Below the pieces are notes generated by a model, which saw nothing but the letters and a program-made list of their open reading frames with translations, was not told the DNA's origin and made no database searches. 64,000 nucleotides of DNA from NCBI GenBank assembly GCA_946811695.1, contig OX328125.1, positions 107,556,715-107,620,714 of the forward strand, in the 5' to 3' direction. The stretch comes from Gonocerus acuteangulatus. Its lineage: Eukaryota > Arthropoda > Insecta > Hemiptera > Coreidae. This document shows, piece by piece, positions 11,130 through 22,154 of the stretch; the first letter of the stretch is position 1; every line of letters begins with the position of its first letter. Position numbers and translations under genes: made by a program.

Positions 11130-11919
11130 CAGTAGAACCTCTCATATCCGACCTTCCCATATCCGACTCCTCCCGATATCCGACCTAGCGTTCGTTGCTG
11201 CAGGTTGGGACGAAATCAGTCAAACCACCCTTTAGAAGGCTTGGAAAAAGATTTGACTATTATTGAAAAAAGACGAAGCTGAGACTGAACATGAACCGAC
11301 ATAGACAGAAGCAGAAGTTGAAACAGACACAACAGAAGAATTAAAAAATCTACAAGTGTATCTTCAGATGACAGATGTAGAAGAGTGACTTGTTGAAGCT
11401 GATGTTTCAGAAGTTACCAATGAAGATCTCAACGATGACTCAATCATTGCTGTTGTGCAGAACAAAGCCGCCGACGAAGAAATCCACTCGGATAAAGACG
11501 AAACCACCAGTGATCATGTAGTGTCATTCTGCTGCTAAGGACTCCTTCGATGTAGCGATGGAATACATGGAGCAACATCCAAATGCAACCCCAATGGAGG
11601 TATTGTTGGCAAAAAAAGGGGAGGGACACTTCCGCAAAGTCAAGATTTAAAAAATTAAAACAAAAATCCATAACTGAATTCTTTAAATAAAGTAGGCTTA
11701 AATTTTGTTCATATTTTCAAAAGAGTAAATGTTTGAAATGTATATAGCAACAGTTTTACAATTACAATACAATAAAGTTGTATTACAGTATGTACGGTAC
11801 ATTATAGCTGGTTTTATAAATTTCGAAGGCGTTTTTTTTTTCTCCTCCCGATATCCGACCTTTTGGCCGTTCCGACCATGGCCCGGTCCCGTCATGGTCG
11901 GATATGAGAGGTTCTACTG
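11130..11919 (+). mobile_element. pogo/Tigger-type DNA transposon relic
   Basis: Perfect 24-bp terminal inverted repeats (11,130-11,153 and 11,896-11,919) begin cagtagaacctctcatatcc, with TA target duplications at 11,128-11,129 and 11,920-11,921. At 790 bp it is internally deleted compared with autonomous Tigger elements of 2-3 kb. Only the 3' part of the transposase survives. Confidence 0.9.
11342..11670 (+). pseudogene. Tigger transposase C-terminal remnant
   Basis: The forward frame gives an acidic region (VSEVTNEDLNDDSIIAVVQN and on), as in the linker before the C terminus of jerky/Tigger transposases. After a frameshift near 11,525 comes DSFDVAMEYMEQHPNATPME, then a basic tail. A stop interrupts the first part (near 11,385). 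The catalytic DDE core and the N-terminal HTH domains are missing, so it cannot be active. Confidence 0.7.
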
Positions 11920-11940
11920 TAATGGAAATAATAACTTGCA

Positions 11941-12139
11941 ACAACAGCCAACGGCCATAGCCACATTGAATACACCGGTTCCCGTAGATCACGGAAGTTA
12001 AGCAACGTAGAGGCGTGGTCAGAACCTGAATGGGTGACCGACCACGTGCTGTTGGCATTATAAAAGGGTGGCAACCTGTAGATATCCCGGCGCTAATAGC
12101 CAAATAGTTGCTGTGCCGTTAAAAACGAAGAAAAAAAAA
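11941..12139 (+). mobile_element. 5S rRNA-derived SINE
   Basis: The head (11,947-12,057) is a 5S rRNA-like sequence: gccaacggccata start, box A region gaagttaagcaacg, box C region gggtgaccg, and gtgctgttggc end. About 12 nt of the usual 3' region are missing. It is fused to a tail (gggtggcaacctgta...gtgccgtt) and a poly(A). An approximate 10-bp duplication, ataacttgca / ataacatgca, flanks it (11,931-11,940; 12,140-12,149). The 5S-like promoter would give pol III transcription. Confidence 0.8.
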
Positions 12140-12149
12140 ATAACATGCA

Positions 12150-13020
12150 CCTTATGAGGATTTCCGACTTAAGACATATTTTCGGTAACATTTAAACGAA
12201 AAACCTTGTCTGAATGGCCTAAATTAGATGTGAGAGGTACGTGGTAATGCTCGATCGTTTGAAATCAGTTTGTTTTACGCGGAAGTAATAGTCAATTTTT
12301 GTTTCCCCCATCATGTCCGCGAGATAATAAGGATTTTCAATCAATAATTACTGTATTTTGTAAATTACAATTACAATTTACAGGGAGTCTGTTTAAATGA
12401 TGTATTAGCCATAGTGGTGTATAAACAGTAATTAAAAAAATAATAATAAGAAAAATCAACAAATACCTATTCAACAGAGAAAAAAATTATATAAAATAAA
12501 ATATTATTACTATTGAAAGTAAAATAATAAAAGGAGCACAAATAGATATTTAAAAAAAAATACATACATATTTCAAATATTTCCGCTTCGAATAATCATA
12601 AACTTGACGTTAACATTTAAACAATTATTGTAATCACAAAAATAAAAACTTCACTTTTCACATTGAGTGATGAGGTTAAATAAATAGGCTACTACATTTA
12701 TTGATGGTTATGATGGCGAAGAAGTGTCATAATGTTCTTTCATGTCTTCCATTTTCAAGGTGCAGAGATTAAATTTCCAGAGTACCACTTCAAAGAACAG
12801 TTTGTATTGTTGGTCAAGAGTTCATTTAAATACTTTTGGGTCCTCCTTCATATTTGAGCATTATATATCTCTAGTTTCATAAAATGTAATGGTTAAATTG
12901 TCGGCTAACAAAATTCTAAAATCCTTCAAATTCCAGGAAACGTCGATAATAAGGATTTTAAAGATACCAATGAGTCAATTTCGCTAAAAATCTACTTACG
13001 CGGTTATGAAATGTGAACGA
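12150..13020. other. Unassigned AT-rich sequence
   Basis: No repeat boundary or gene seen. Confidence 0.4.
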
Positions 13021-13088
<68 letters not shown>

Positions 13089-13188
13089 ATTAGATAGTTA
13101 GCCGTCGAGGTGATAAGTAAAGATGGAATGGTTGGGATTCGGCTAAATAAACCTCAATATGATTTTGTTTTAAAAAATCTATATTTCG

Positions 13189-13222
13189 GACGTTTCGGCT
13201 ACTCATTGGTAGCCTTAGTCAG
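13189..13222 (-). ncRNA. Hammerhead motif, core mutated
   Basis: Minus-strand core reads CTGACTA. The invariant G is T. Stem II and GAAACGTC are intact. Probably inactive. Confidence 0.65.
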
Positions 13223-13875
13223 CTAAAATGACAAAAAAAAGGAATTAATACAAAAACAGAAAAAAAAATTATGATTGTGATAGGTAACAGAGCTATAGAT
13301 ACAATTAACTTATAAAAGAACATATCGTCTTAAATAGACCGTCCCGACCTCCCACCTAGATTTTTACCATGCCCCTTGGGTATCCTTCCATTAACTCCTT
13401 TTTCTCCTTTCCTGTCATAAATATGTCATAAACATGCCTTTTGATCCTTACCGACATGTCATAAACTTGCTTTTTGATCCTTACCGACGTTTCCCCCACC
13501 ACCTGCTGTTTTCACTTACTTATACCCCAGTAGATTTCTTTTTCTCCTTAGACACCCTGCAATGGTTACTTAATTGCCAACCTTGGTCTTCCTCTGCCGC
13601 TTGGTATGTAGTATCTTATTTCTTTGTAAAATTAATTAATGTTACTATTAGCTACTATATTTGTCATTGGTATGTAGCTTCTTATTTCTTTGTAAATTCA
13701 ATTAACGTTACTAATTACTATTAAAATCAATTATTGTACCTATTCACTTTTTCATTCTAAGAATTTAAGACGATATGTTCTTTTATAAGTTAATTGTATC
13801 TATAGCTCTGTTACCTATCACAATCATAATTTTTTTTCTGTTTTTGTATTAATTCCTTTTTTTTTGTCATTTTAG

Positions 13876-13909
13876 CTGACGAAGGCTACCAATGAGTAGC
13901 CGAAACGTC
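13876..13909 (+). ncRNA. Hammerhead ribozyme motif, intact core
   Basis: CTGACGA, stem II ggctac/gtagcc, GAAA, CGTC. Identical in core to 4,483-4,516. Confidence 0.75.
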
Positions 13910-13980
13910 CGAAATATAGATTTTTTAAAACAAAATCATATTGAGGTTTATTTAGCCGAATCCCAACCATTCCATCTTTA

Positions 13981-14025
<45 letters not shown>

Positions 14026-14029
<4 letters not shown>

Positions 14030-14460
14030 TCATATTATATTGCGGCCATTGAAAGTAAATATTAGTAAAAATTAATTTTTTGGACAAATTGCATATCACT
14101 TAAGCATATCATTTCTAAATAGTTATGAAATCATATAATTAAATAAAATAACGTGTTAATATTCTAATAGAAATGTAATATGATCCGCAGGAAGTCCCCT
14201 GGTTCTGACAAGTCCGGACAATACTTGTGCTTGCTGTAAGTCAGACCGATTCCAGTCCATACAGGGCTTCGGCTTTGTCAGCTGTCAGAAATACCAACAT
14301 GACAAACAATATGCTGTTGTCTGTTCCAATTCTAGATATACTATATTGCACAGTATTGTGGTTTGTTGGGTGTTTATGCCATCAACATATACAACATACA
14401 AACATATTCATAGAAATTAGAAAATCGAACTAATACTTAATAGGAGTTTCCGTATTATCT
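14026..14460. other. Unassigned sequence
   Basis: No supported feature. The 68-codon frame at 14,227 has no recognisable domain. Confidence 0.35.
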
Positions 14461-14463
14461 ACA

Positions 14464-14550
14464 CAGGCTCAAGTCTCATAGCGAAGTTTGGAAACACCGT
14501 TGACCGGTGGATGGGTGACCATCTCAAAGCTGTAGATTTTCCGTAAAAAA
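14464..14550 (+). mobile_element. 5S-derived SINE, diverged and truncated
   Basis: Contains the 5S box C neighbourhood (ggtggatgggtgacc) and the SINE tail (gctgtagattttccgtaaaa) seen in the copies at 11.9 and 22.9 kb. The 5S 5' half is too degraded to place. Confidence 0.55.
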
Positions 14551-14556
14551 TTGATA

Positions 14557-14880
14557 CAGTGGAGTCTCACTTATACGAATTCGAGGGGGAACGGAAAATG
14601 TTTCGTATAAGTGAATATTTCGTGTAACTGAATAATACTAGGTTTCGTGGAAATTTTAAAATAAAATAAATTCTTCATAAAATAGTCACAATTTTGTTGT
14701 AAGATAACGTTGTTCATTATTATGTTTCCAAGTTTCATATCACTAAATTCTCCTAGATTCCTTTGCTCTTACCGATAATAATCGCAAGGGTTGACAATGG
14801 TAATTTCAACCGTTTAGCTATGTCTATTTTTGTTTCGTTAGGGTTGTCATAAACTTCTTACAGGATTTTTATTCTATTCT
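14557..14880 (+). mobile_element. Tc1/pogo-like terminus, one end only
   Basis: A TA (14,555-14,556) is followed by cagtggagtctcacttatac, and a second inverted cgtataagtga block lies 40 bp inside, a layout seen in pogo/Tigger-type elements. The opposite terminus is not present before the (TA)n at 14,882-14,943. Confidence 0.45.
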
Positions 14881-14881
14881 C

Positions 14882-14943
<62 letters not shown>
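14882..14943. repeat. (TA)n microsatellite
   Basis: Pure TA tract. Confidence 0.95.
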
Positions 14944-14945
<2 letters not shown>

Positions 14946-15250
14946 CAGAGATGGAACATATTTTACAATATGTTGGCTTAAAAAATTGTCAACAGTAGTT
15001 ACATAGTCCAGGCTGTATGATATTTTTCTAATCATTTTAGTTGAGATATTGAATTGATAAGATAATGTTGATTGGCGATAACAGATCGGTTGCTGACCTT
15101 GCATGACCCGGTCACCGTGTTGACCTCCGCTGACCTCCATTCGTCCCCATAGCAACTAACACCAGCACCAATATCCATCAGAAACACGCTCATCCAACCA
15201 GGTTGTATTGTTCTTCCCTATGTGACCTTGAACCAAACAGAAATAAGCTA

Positions 15251-15285
15251 CTAAATCTAGACCAACTAGATTGGTCTAGATTTAG
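15251..15285. repeat. Perfect hairpin, 15-bp arms, 5-nt loop
   Basis: ctaaatctagaccaa and its exact complement surround ctaga. It lies just before the G-run of the hAT MITE at 15,290. Confidence 0.85.
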
Positions 15286-15289
15286 AATT

Positions 15290-15515
15290 GGGGGGGGGGG
15301 CTGAGACCATTTCCGCTGCATGGAATACACACAATTTAGATCTTGGAGGAGTTTTAGCCAACTTAAACGCTATTAAACTCAAAATAGAATATGTTTTATG
15401 AACTAAATGATCTTATTTAATTTATTTTTAAGGGTTCTATGAAATTTTTACCGATCAAATCAAAATTTCGGGAGGGGGCTGCAGCCCCCTCAGCCCCCCC
15501 TTATTTACGCCTATG
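15290..15515 (+). mobile_element. hAT MITE (GGGCTGCAGCCC family), left end eroded
   Basis: Shares gctgagaccatttcc, a central aaataaattaaataagatca-like block (inverted here) and ggctgcagccccctcagccc with the well-defined copies at 36,588 and 57,048. The right end cttatttacgcctatg matches the family terminus. The left terminus is missing before the G-run. Confidence 0.7.
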
Positions 15516-16045
15516 GACCGACTAAACAGCTACGTTCTTATAAATAACACGTCCCGATTAAGAGGGAATACTACCATGTGCGATCAAAACCAAAGTCAAT
15601 TTCTTAAATTTATAAATAACAAATAAGTCAATATTTTTCAATTCTTTATATCAAACGTGTTATTTTGGATGTTAAAGTACAAAAAAAAAAGTTTCAAGTA
15701 TTCGAAAAAAAAATGGCGGCGCAGTTTCTGGCGAACGGTAACCCTCTGTTTTCACGGGCGATCATCTGCAGGAGGCAATTTTTAACCTAGAACAAAATAC
15801 TAATATTATTTCGAAGAAAGTTAAATATAGTAAAGCACGTAGCATTTTTAAGAAATATTAATTTTTGTCGAAAATGATGTACAATTATTCATTTTATATT
15901 AAAAAAAAAACCGTTAAAATCGGTCATAGAATCGATATAATTGAAGGAATCGATAAACTCCTACGTACGTTACTAGCATATATCATTAGGAAGTTCCAGT
16001 TCAAATTTTAAGTTGATCGGGCAAAAATTGAAGACGCGAGAGTAT
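15516..16045. other. Unassigned sequence
   Basis: No supported feature. Confidence 0.4.
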
Positions 16046-16054
16046 CGCCCGATT

Positions 16055-16733
16055 TTTTTTTTTTTTTTTTTTTATTCTTTATATGGCATGTCAACCTTTT
16101 CGGTCATTAACGCCATTTCTTTGAGAAGCGAGTAATCCGTGATGGTTGTAATAATCAAAGATTATTCGCGAACATATATTTTAAATGAATCTTGTTAGGA
16201 GCCATTCTCTTCAATGAGCAGAATATCATTTAATTTCGGTGGTGATATTGATTTTAGTTATCTCCGGACTGATTAAATTTTGATGATTAATTCTGCCTCT
16301 TCCAAAAAGTCAAGAAGTCTTGCTATTTGTTTGGGGTCATCGGCTAATATTTCATCAATAGAGTCTGGTAGCTGATGCTGTTCTTTTAAATGTTCATAAG
16401 CCCTGCAATTCGTCAAAATATGCTTTACTGTGAGTTGCACATTGCACGACCCGCACACCGGAGGCGCATTCTTTGACATGAGGAAGGAGTGAGTGAGGTT
16501 TGTGTGACCTATTCTTAACCGGGTCAACACCACTTCTTTTCTTCTTGTCTCTTGGATTGATGATTTCCAAGGTTTAACACTTCTTTTAATTTCGCGAAGT
16601 TTATTCTCCCTCACTCCTTCCCAGTCTGCTTGCCATGCACCCCAAACCGCGGCCCGTGAATGTGCAATCATATCATTCTTTGGAAAAAAAACATCACAGT
16701 TTCCGGGAATCCAGACAAAGGTCACTTTCTTTT
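16055..16733 (-). mobile_element. 5'-truncated I-type LINE
   Basis: A minus-strand insertion with a poly(A) tail (T-run at 16,055-16,073 on the plus strand). It is bracketed by tcgcccgat (about 16,046-16,054) and tcacccgat (about 16,734-16,742), an 8/9-matching target duplication. About 680 bp survive, the very 3' end of ORF2. Confidence 0.75.
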
Positions 16734-16737
16734 TCAC
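16273..16737 (-). pseudogene. LINE ORF2 C terminus: RNase H end plus zinc knuckle
   Basis: It begins inside the RNase H domain (KVTFVWIPGNCDV, matching the V.F.W.PgH.g motif, with the usual His read as Asn). Then come TRLRIGHTNLTH and a C-x2-C-x(9)-H-x4-C zinc knuckle (CGSCNVQLTVKHILTNC). The C-terminal leucine-rich end is uninterrupted to a stop. RNase H plus this knuckle points to the I superclade rather than Jockey. The open frame is intact but lacks the reverse transcriptase, so it is a dead 3' fragment. The apparent start codon is incidental. Confidence 0.8.
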
Positions 16738-16904
16738 CCGATTTGATAAACATACTCGTAGTTTTGGAAAAACGACTTTAATGTCCTGAAATGTTCTTTT
16801 CCTTCCTATTTAATTTTTTTGTCAAACATTATTACAGTGTGGTGAAAGTGGTATAAACCTATACAGCTTGTGTATAGAGACCAGGTTCTTAGGTTTTCAC
16901 CTTT

Positions 16905-17220
16905 TTTAGCGCGGTTCCTCTCTTCCTTCATAGGGAGGAACCCCGCTTATAAGGTTGACCTCATGAAGCAATCTGGAAGTGCCAACTAGAAAATTTCACG
17001 TTTCACGTCTTCCTAGAGAGAAGGTTGTTAGGACGGTGGAAGGAGTAATTTCCGCTTAGGATACTGTTTCCTATGTTTGCCGGCAATCTTGCTTTTCTTT
17101 GTGATTTCATTGGAATTGGTATTTCACGATGGTTCTAAACAAAGTAATAACTGTTTCTATTATATGTCTTCAAAATTACACTAGGAATATGAACGGCTAT
17201 GATGACGCAGTTACTTCATT
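16905..17220 (-). mobile_element. AB repeat, copy 4 (internally deleted, both ends)
   Basis: The B end hairpin (tagcgcggttcctctc...catagggaggaaccccgc) at 16,905-16,960 is followed after about 200 bp by a diverged A end (actaggaatatgaacgg...gatgacgcagtt, about 17,175-17,216) that has lost the gaaccgcgctaa block. Shortest two-ended copy in the window. Confidence 0.65.
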
Positions 17221-18050
17221 CTAATTTGATGGACTGTACATTTCAAGTTTAGTGTCAATAATGTCCCATACACGGCGAGAAGTGAATCAAGATTTGGACT
17301 GCACAGTCCACTTGTATTAGAGCCACTGAATGTGAAGCAAATATCCTCTTGTCCCCACATGTCAGGCCTGGCCTGCACAGTTAATCTATTGGATTTAACA
17401 TTCTACTTCAATTGAATGCACAGTTCACCTTCAAGAATGGCCCATAAATCGTGAGAAATAACTGAAGATTTGGACTTAACAGTCCAGTTATAGTAGACCC
17501 GCTTAATATGAAGCAAATATCAGGACCTTGGAAGAGAAAAGGCGAATCTTTAGTTCTATTTCAGTTACAAGTTAATGTGAATAGCACCATCATCTATGAA
17601 AATTGAATGTCCGATTTCAACGGTGACTCCCGGGTCTGAATCTCCCCTCCTAGCAATTTGTCAGCCATAAATAAAATTATAATTAAAACATTGGATTTTA
17701 TTTGCCTACTTTTTCAATCAAGGTTATGAATCAGCATTCCATAGAGTAAAAATTCGCCCTTGCTATCTTGAAGCGCTTCTAGAACTTTAACTTCGATTTC
17801 CCAACATCCGGAATTCCAGATTCGCCATTTCTCTTCCAAGGTCCTGAGAAGATATTATGTTCTTGTCCACACAGGCAGGCCTGGCCTGCACAGTCCCGGC
17901 CTCATTGGTCTGTACAGTTAATCTATTGGTTTTATCATTCTACTTCGATGGACTGTACAGTTCAACTTTAGCCCCAAGGCTGTCTAATACACGGTGAGGA
18001 ATATCTCAAGGTTTGGATTTGGCAGCCTTCACGATATTTGGGTACTCTTA
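17221..18050. repeat. Degenerate repeat of roughly 175 bp, three or more copies
   Basis: Blocks such as ctgcacagttaatctattgg, gatggactgtacagttcaac and aagatttggact recur near 17,230, 17,390 and 17,880, separated by diverged sequence. The spacing is irregular. Origin unknown. Confidence 0.6.
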
Positions 18051-18226
18051 GAGTTTGCTGGCCGTATGAACTCTACTTTCGACTGTAAGATGTATTAAGA
18101 TCGTAGTAAGATAACATAAACTATTGCTTGTTGATATGTTTGGTTCGTGATAAACCTTAACTCAGTATCTTGGTTTGGCTTATTTATCAGAACCCCTCTA
18201 CTTTATGTGGTTTGAATGTTTTATAG

Positions 18227-18870
18227 TGTACTAGCTGTTACCCGGCGTCCTAAATAAATTAGAAACCAAATAAGTATTATTAAAATCTAATAACACGAAT
18301 CTGTAACTGTTATGAACCCGTGGCCACCCAACTGTGAGTCCTAGACGACTTTGACGTAACCTATAACACCCCCCGTATCAAGACATACATGTATACCAAG
18401 TTTCGCAAAAATTGGTCTAACGGTGTGGATTTGTATAAGGGACAAACATACAGACAGACAGCTGGTAGATTTTTTTGACCTAGCCTACGGCACTCCCCAG
18501 ATTAAGATCTACCTGTGTACCGAGTTTAGTCAAAATCGGACGAACGGAGTGGATTTGTATAAGGGACAAACATACAGACAGACAGCTATAACACGTTTTT
18601 GACTTAGCCTACGACACTCCTCAGATTAAGATCTACATGTGTACCGAGTTTAGTCAAAATCGGACGAACGGTGTGGATTTGTATAAGGGACAAACATACA
18701 GACAGACAGCTGGTAGATTTTTTTGGCCTAGCCTAGGAGATTTCTCGTATCAAGACCTACCATTATTCCAAGTTTGGTAAAAATCGGCCAAACGGTGTAG
18801 ATTTGTATAAGGAACAAACAAACAGAAAAACAGACAGACACGTGATTTTTATATACATATAGATTTTTTA
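18227..18870 (+). mobile_element. RTE-like 3' end with four internal ~124-bp repeats
   Basis: It starts tactagctgttacccgg, a phrase common at the start of RTE-type LINE/SINE 3' ends in arthropods. It then carries four diverged units of about 124 bp, each reading taccgagtttagtcaaaatc, gtataagggacaaacatac and agacagacag. It ends atttttatatacatatagatt. No protein. Confidence 0.65.
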
Positions 18871-18879
18871 CTAGTATCC

Positions 18880-19430
18880 CTTAACGATTGTAACAAGAAT
18901 AGCTCCATACATCGGGAACGTGCTAAAGTGTAGCAATGATGTTGTTTTTTACTTTTGAAAGTTGCCGATATTTCTGATTGCTGACATTGTGTCGAGTTAT
19001 TGTTAGATTATAACCGTTATTGATATGATACAATATAGGTTTACGGAGAGGGTATCATGGCGAAGTGAACACAACGCCAAGGGGAGGTCAACATGAGAAC
19101 ACGCTTGCGTGATCGATATCTCTACCTCCCCGTTATACATGGATAACATTTCTGTTCAGCAGTTAGGTAAATCTCAAACAATATTCAACAGTTTATATTT
19201 CAATATTAAAAATATTTGATTGAATGGAAAGCTGTCATTAAGAGGCCGAGTTTATGATGGTCTTAGGAGTTGGATGTCTTGAGTCGTGGGTTCGATTCTA
19301 ACATGGAAACGTCGGTGCACAGTAGGCAACGCTTCCGAATTAATCCTTTTCACGTATAACGTTTTGTTGAGAGAAAATAATGAAATATTGGCCCTCATGC
19401 CCTACTTTACCACGACGATCGTGGAGGTGA
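18880..19430. other. Unassigned sequence
   Basis: No supported gene. A box-B-like gggttcgattc at about 19,288 lacks a partner box A. Confidence 0.35.
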
Positions 19431-19439
19431 AAACTCCGT

Positions 19440-20760
19440 CTTTCATACTAACAATATTAGGAAAAATACCGACATTTTTTATGTCTGTTAATACATTTTT
19501 TTTTCAATACTTAATTACCTCCAAATGTAACCGTAATTCAAACATGTTATTTTAGATAAATTTTAGACACGTAGACACTATTTCATCTGAATCTCACGAT
19601 TGTAAGTAGTAAAACCGAATATTTTAAACACGTAGACACTATTTCATCAGAATCTCACGATTGTAAGTAGTAAAACCGAATATTTTAAACACGTAGACAC
19701 TATTTCATCAGAATCTCACGATTGTAAGTAGTAAAACCGAATATTTTAAACACGTAGACACTATTTCATCAGAATCTCACGATTGTAAGTAGTAAAACCG
19801 AATATTTTAAACACGTAGACACTATTTCATCTGAATCTCACGATTGTAAGTAGTAAAACCGAATATTTTAAACACGTAGACACTATTTCATCAGAATCTC
19901 ACGATTGTAAGTAGTAAAACCGAATATTTTAAACACGTAGACACTATTTCATCAGAATCTCACGATTGTAAGTAGTAAAACCGAATATTTTAAACACGTA
20001 GACACTATTTCATCAGAATCTCACGATTGTAAGTAGTAAAACCGAATATTTTAAACACGTAGACACTATTTCATCTGAATCTCACGATTGTAAGTAGTAA
20101 AACCGAATATTTTAAACACGTAGACACTATTTCATCAGAATCTCACGATTGTAAGTAGTAAAACCGAATATTTTAAACACGTAGACACTATTTCATCCGA
20201 ATCTCACGATTGTAAGAGGTAAAACCGAATATTTTAAACACGTAGACACTATTTCATCTGAATCTCACGATTGTAAGTAGTAAAACCGAATATTTTAAAC
20301 ACGTAGACACTATTTCATCTGAATCTCACGATTGTAAGTAGTAAAACCGAATATTTTAAACACGTAGACACTATTTCATCTGAATCTCACGATTGTAAGT
20401 AGTAAAACCGAATATTTTAAACACGTAGACACTATTTCATCTGAATCTCACGATTGTGAGTAGTAAAACCGAATATTTTAAACACGTAGACACTATTTCA
20501 TCAGAATCTCACGATTGTAAGTAGTAAAACCGAATATTTTAAACACGTAGACACTATTTCATCTGAATCTCACGATTGTAAGTAGTAAAACCGAATATTT
20601 TAAACACGTAGACACTATTTCATCAGAATCTCACGATTGTAAGTAGTAAAACCGAATATTAGTTACAAAAAATACTTTTCCAATTATGTCGCAAACGGTT
20701 ACAGGCATCGCCTTAAAAAGGGTTTCATTCGTTTTCCTGTGCGTTAGGACCAAGAGTTCA
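19440..20760 (+). mobile_element. AB repeat, copy 5 (diverged, expanded by an internal array)
   Basis: Left (ttatgtctgttaatac...ctccaaatgtaacc) and right (gcaaacggttacaggcatcg...ggtttcattcgttttcct) flanks are AB module sequence in the normal order. The 61-bp array at 19,567-20,659 replaces the block that in other copies reads ttcaactgaatcccatgatt...taagtac. Both AB ends are absent. Confidence 0.75.
19567..20659. repeat. 61-bp tandem array, about 18 copies
   Basis: Unit contains cacgtagacactatttcatc, gaatctcacgattgtaag and tagtaaaaccgaatatttta. Copies are almost identical. The main variant alternates catcAgaat and catcTgaat, with rare catccgaat, gtaagagg and gtgagtag. The pattern shows recent expansion or homogenisation. 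Confidence 0.95.
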
Positions 20761-20784
20761 AAATCGTGCATGTTAAAGTCGTGG

Positions 20785-21050
20785 GCCTATATTAAGGGGG
20801 CTGCAGCCCCCCCACCCAAATTTTGTTTTATTCGGTAAAAATTGTGTCACAAAAATCTAAAAAATAAATTAAATAAGATCACTTTGTTCAGGAAAAATGA
20901 TTTTTTTAATGTGTAATAACGTTTTAGTAAACTATTCCAAATTGTAGATTGTTTGTATTCCATACCCCCCAAATGCCCCCCCCCAATCCCCCCCCCAATC
21001 CCCCCCCCCAATGCCCCCCCCCATATGCCCCTTCCCCCATAAATTATATC
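20785..21050 (-). mobile_element. hAT MITE (GGGCTGCAGCCC family), diverged
   Basis: gggcctatattaagggggct at the left, ggctgcagcccccc, the shared aaataaattaaataagatca block, and an expanded C-rich right part (20,965-21,025). The right terminus is degenerate (cataaattata). Confidence 0.65.
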
Positions 21051-22135
21051 ACTGATTGAAGTGAACGTGAGGGCTGCCTTCTTAAATAAGTATTTGCAGT
21101 TCGCATTGAATTGTTAGTTTGTATCGTAGTAAGTAGTCGGATGTTAAATTGTCAAAGTTACGTTACGAAGTTTGAAGATAAGTTTGTCGTTTCTCTCGAC
21201 GATGTGGTTAATCTTGAGACATGCGTTTCCTATGCGTAGCCTTGGCGGTACAAATTTTCTTGTGTATTTTTATTACTTCAGGATTTTACTATGTTTTAGT
21301 TCATTCCAAAGAAATGTAGTTATTGACGTTTTACTCTTGACAGAATGTTTAAAAAATTGTTTTTTCTGTTGCAGCGAAACTCGGTATTCGTCTTGGTCAT
21401 CTAGATAGAGAAATACGTTGTAAAAATAAACTCATTTTGTTCATTAAGAGGGGGCGAATTACTATTTTTTTCATGCTGGTCGTAATTTCTGAATATGAGA
21501 AACGTACTGGTAGTAGTATTTTCCATGGCGAACGATGAGGAGGCGTGGGTATCGTTTCTGCTTAGAATTCTATCAGTTTCCCGGTTTAGTGCCTTTAATC
21601 ATTCACATCTCCGTGTTCTGTAAGATCGTCATATAGATTTCTGCCCGAAGATCTATCAATTATTACATAGATTAATCACAAATGGCATTGAATTCTGTTT
21701 CCTGTAGTTTCAGTGAAAGATTTTATTATTCAAACAATTTGCCGTGAATTGTATGGAGAGGAATGCAAGTCAAAGAGCGGATAAAAGTCGAGGAATTGAA
21801 AGGTTTTTCAACAACCAGCTGTTATTTCGTTATAAAGCCAATGGAGCTTTGTTTTCCGAGAACAAACATAAAACATGATTTTACCTCGATCCAAATGTTT
21901 AAGCGTATTAATTCAGAAGAAAAGCACTTTAGCTTCGGCCATAATTCCAGCCGCTGGAGTTTATTTTTTTATACAGCAATCGAGTTGGGGTAACTTCATT
22001 ATAATAATCAAGTTAAAAAATGAACCCTTCGATGTTTTTCTTGTTCATATGGGTAGTTATTTCCAGGGTCTCTCAAAGGATCAAAGCTTAATCCTGGGGT
22101 TCGAACCTTATCATGGCTCGCTCACGGATAGATCT
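21051..22135. other. Unassigned sequence
   Basis: Several short open frames (e.g. 21,172-21,408 and 21,763-21,993) without recognisable domains. A box-B-like gggttcgaacc at about 22,098 is not supported by other tRNA features. Confidence 0.35.
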
Positions 22136-22154
22136 TCCAACATGCTATAGTTAG

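Larger units (their letters stand above)
13084..13981. mobile_element. Inverted hammerhead unit inside (TA)n
   Basis: Inverted arms of 219 bp (13,117-13,335 and 13,763-13,981) match the 4.4-kb unit. They are separated by a 427-bp spacer rich in pyrimidines near 13,340-13,560. The unit begins with the same gatgattagatag leader. It sits between (TA)n tracts at 13,022-13,083 and 13,983-14,023, as if inserted into one TA microsatellite. The spacer open frame 13,434-13,724 has no recognisable domain. Confidence 0.75.

Noticed and set aside
11947..12057. Functional 5S rRNA gene
   Set aside because: About 12 nt of the 3' region are missing and the sequence continues into a SINE tail with poly(A) and a target duplication.
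19283..19330. tRNA-like box B (gggttcgattc)
   Set aside because: Isolated 11-mer without box A or a foldable body.
19567..20659. CRISPR-like array of regular repeats
   Set aside because: Units are contiguous 61-bp tandem repeats without unique spacers, embedded in a eukaryotic transposable element.
21172..21408. Candidate host exon
   Set aside because: Hydrophobic frame with no domain, splice sites not convincing, and no continuing coding sequence.
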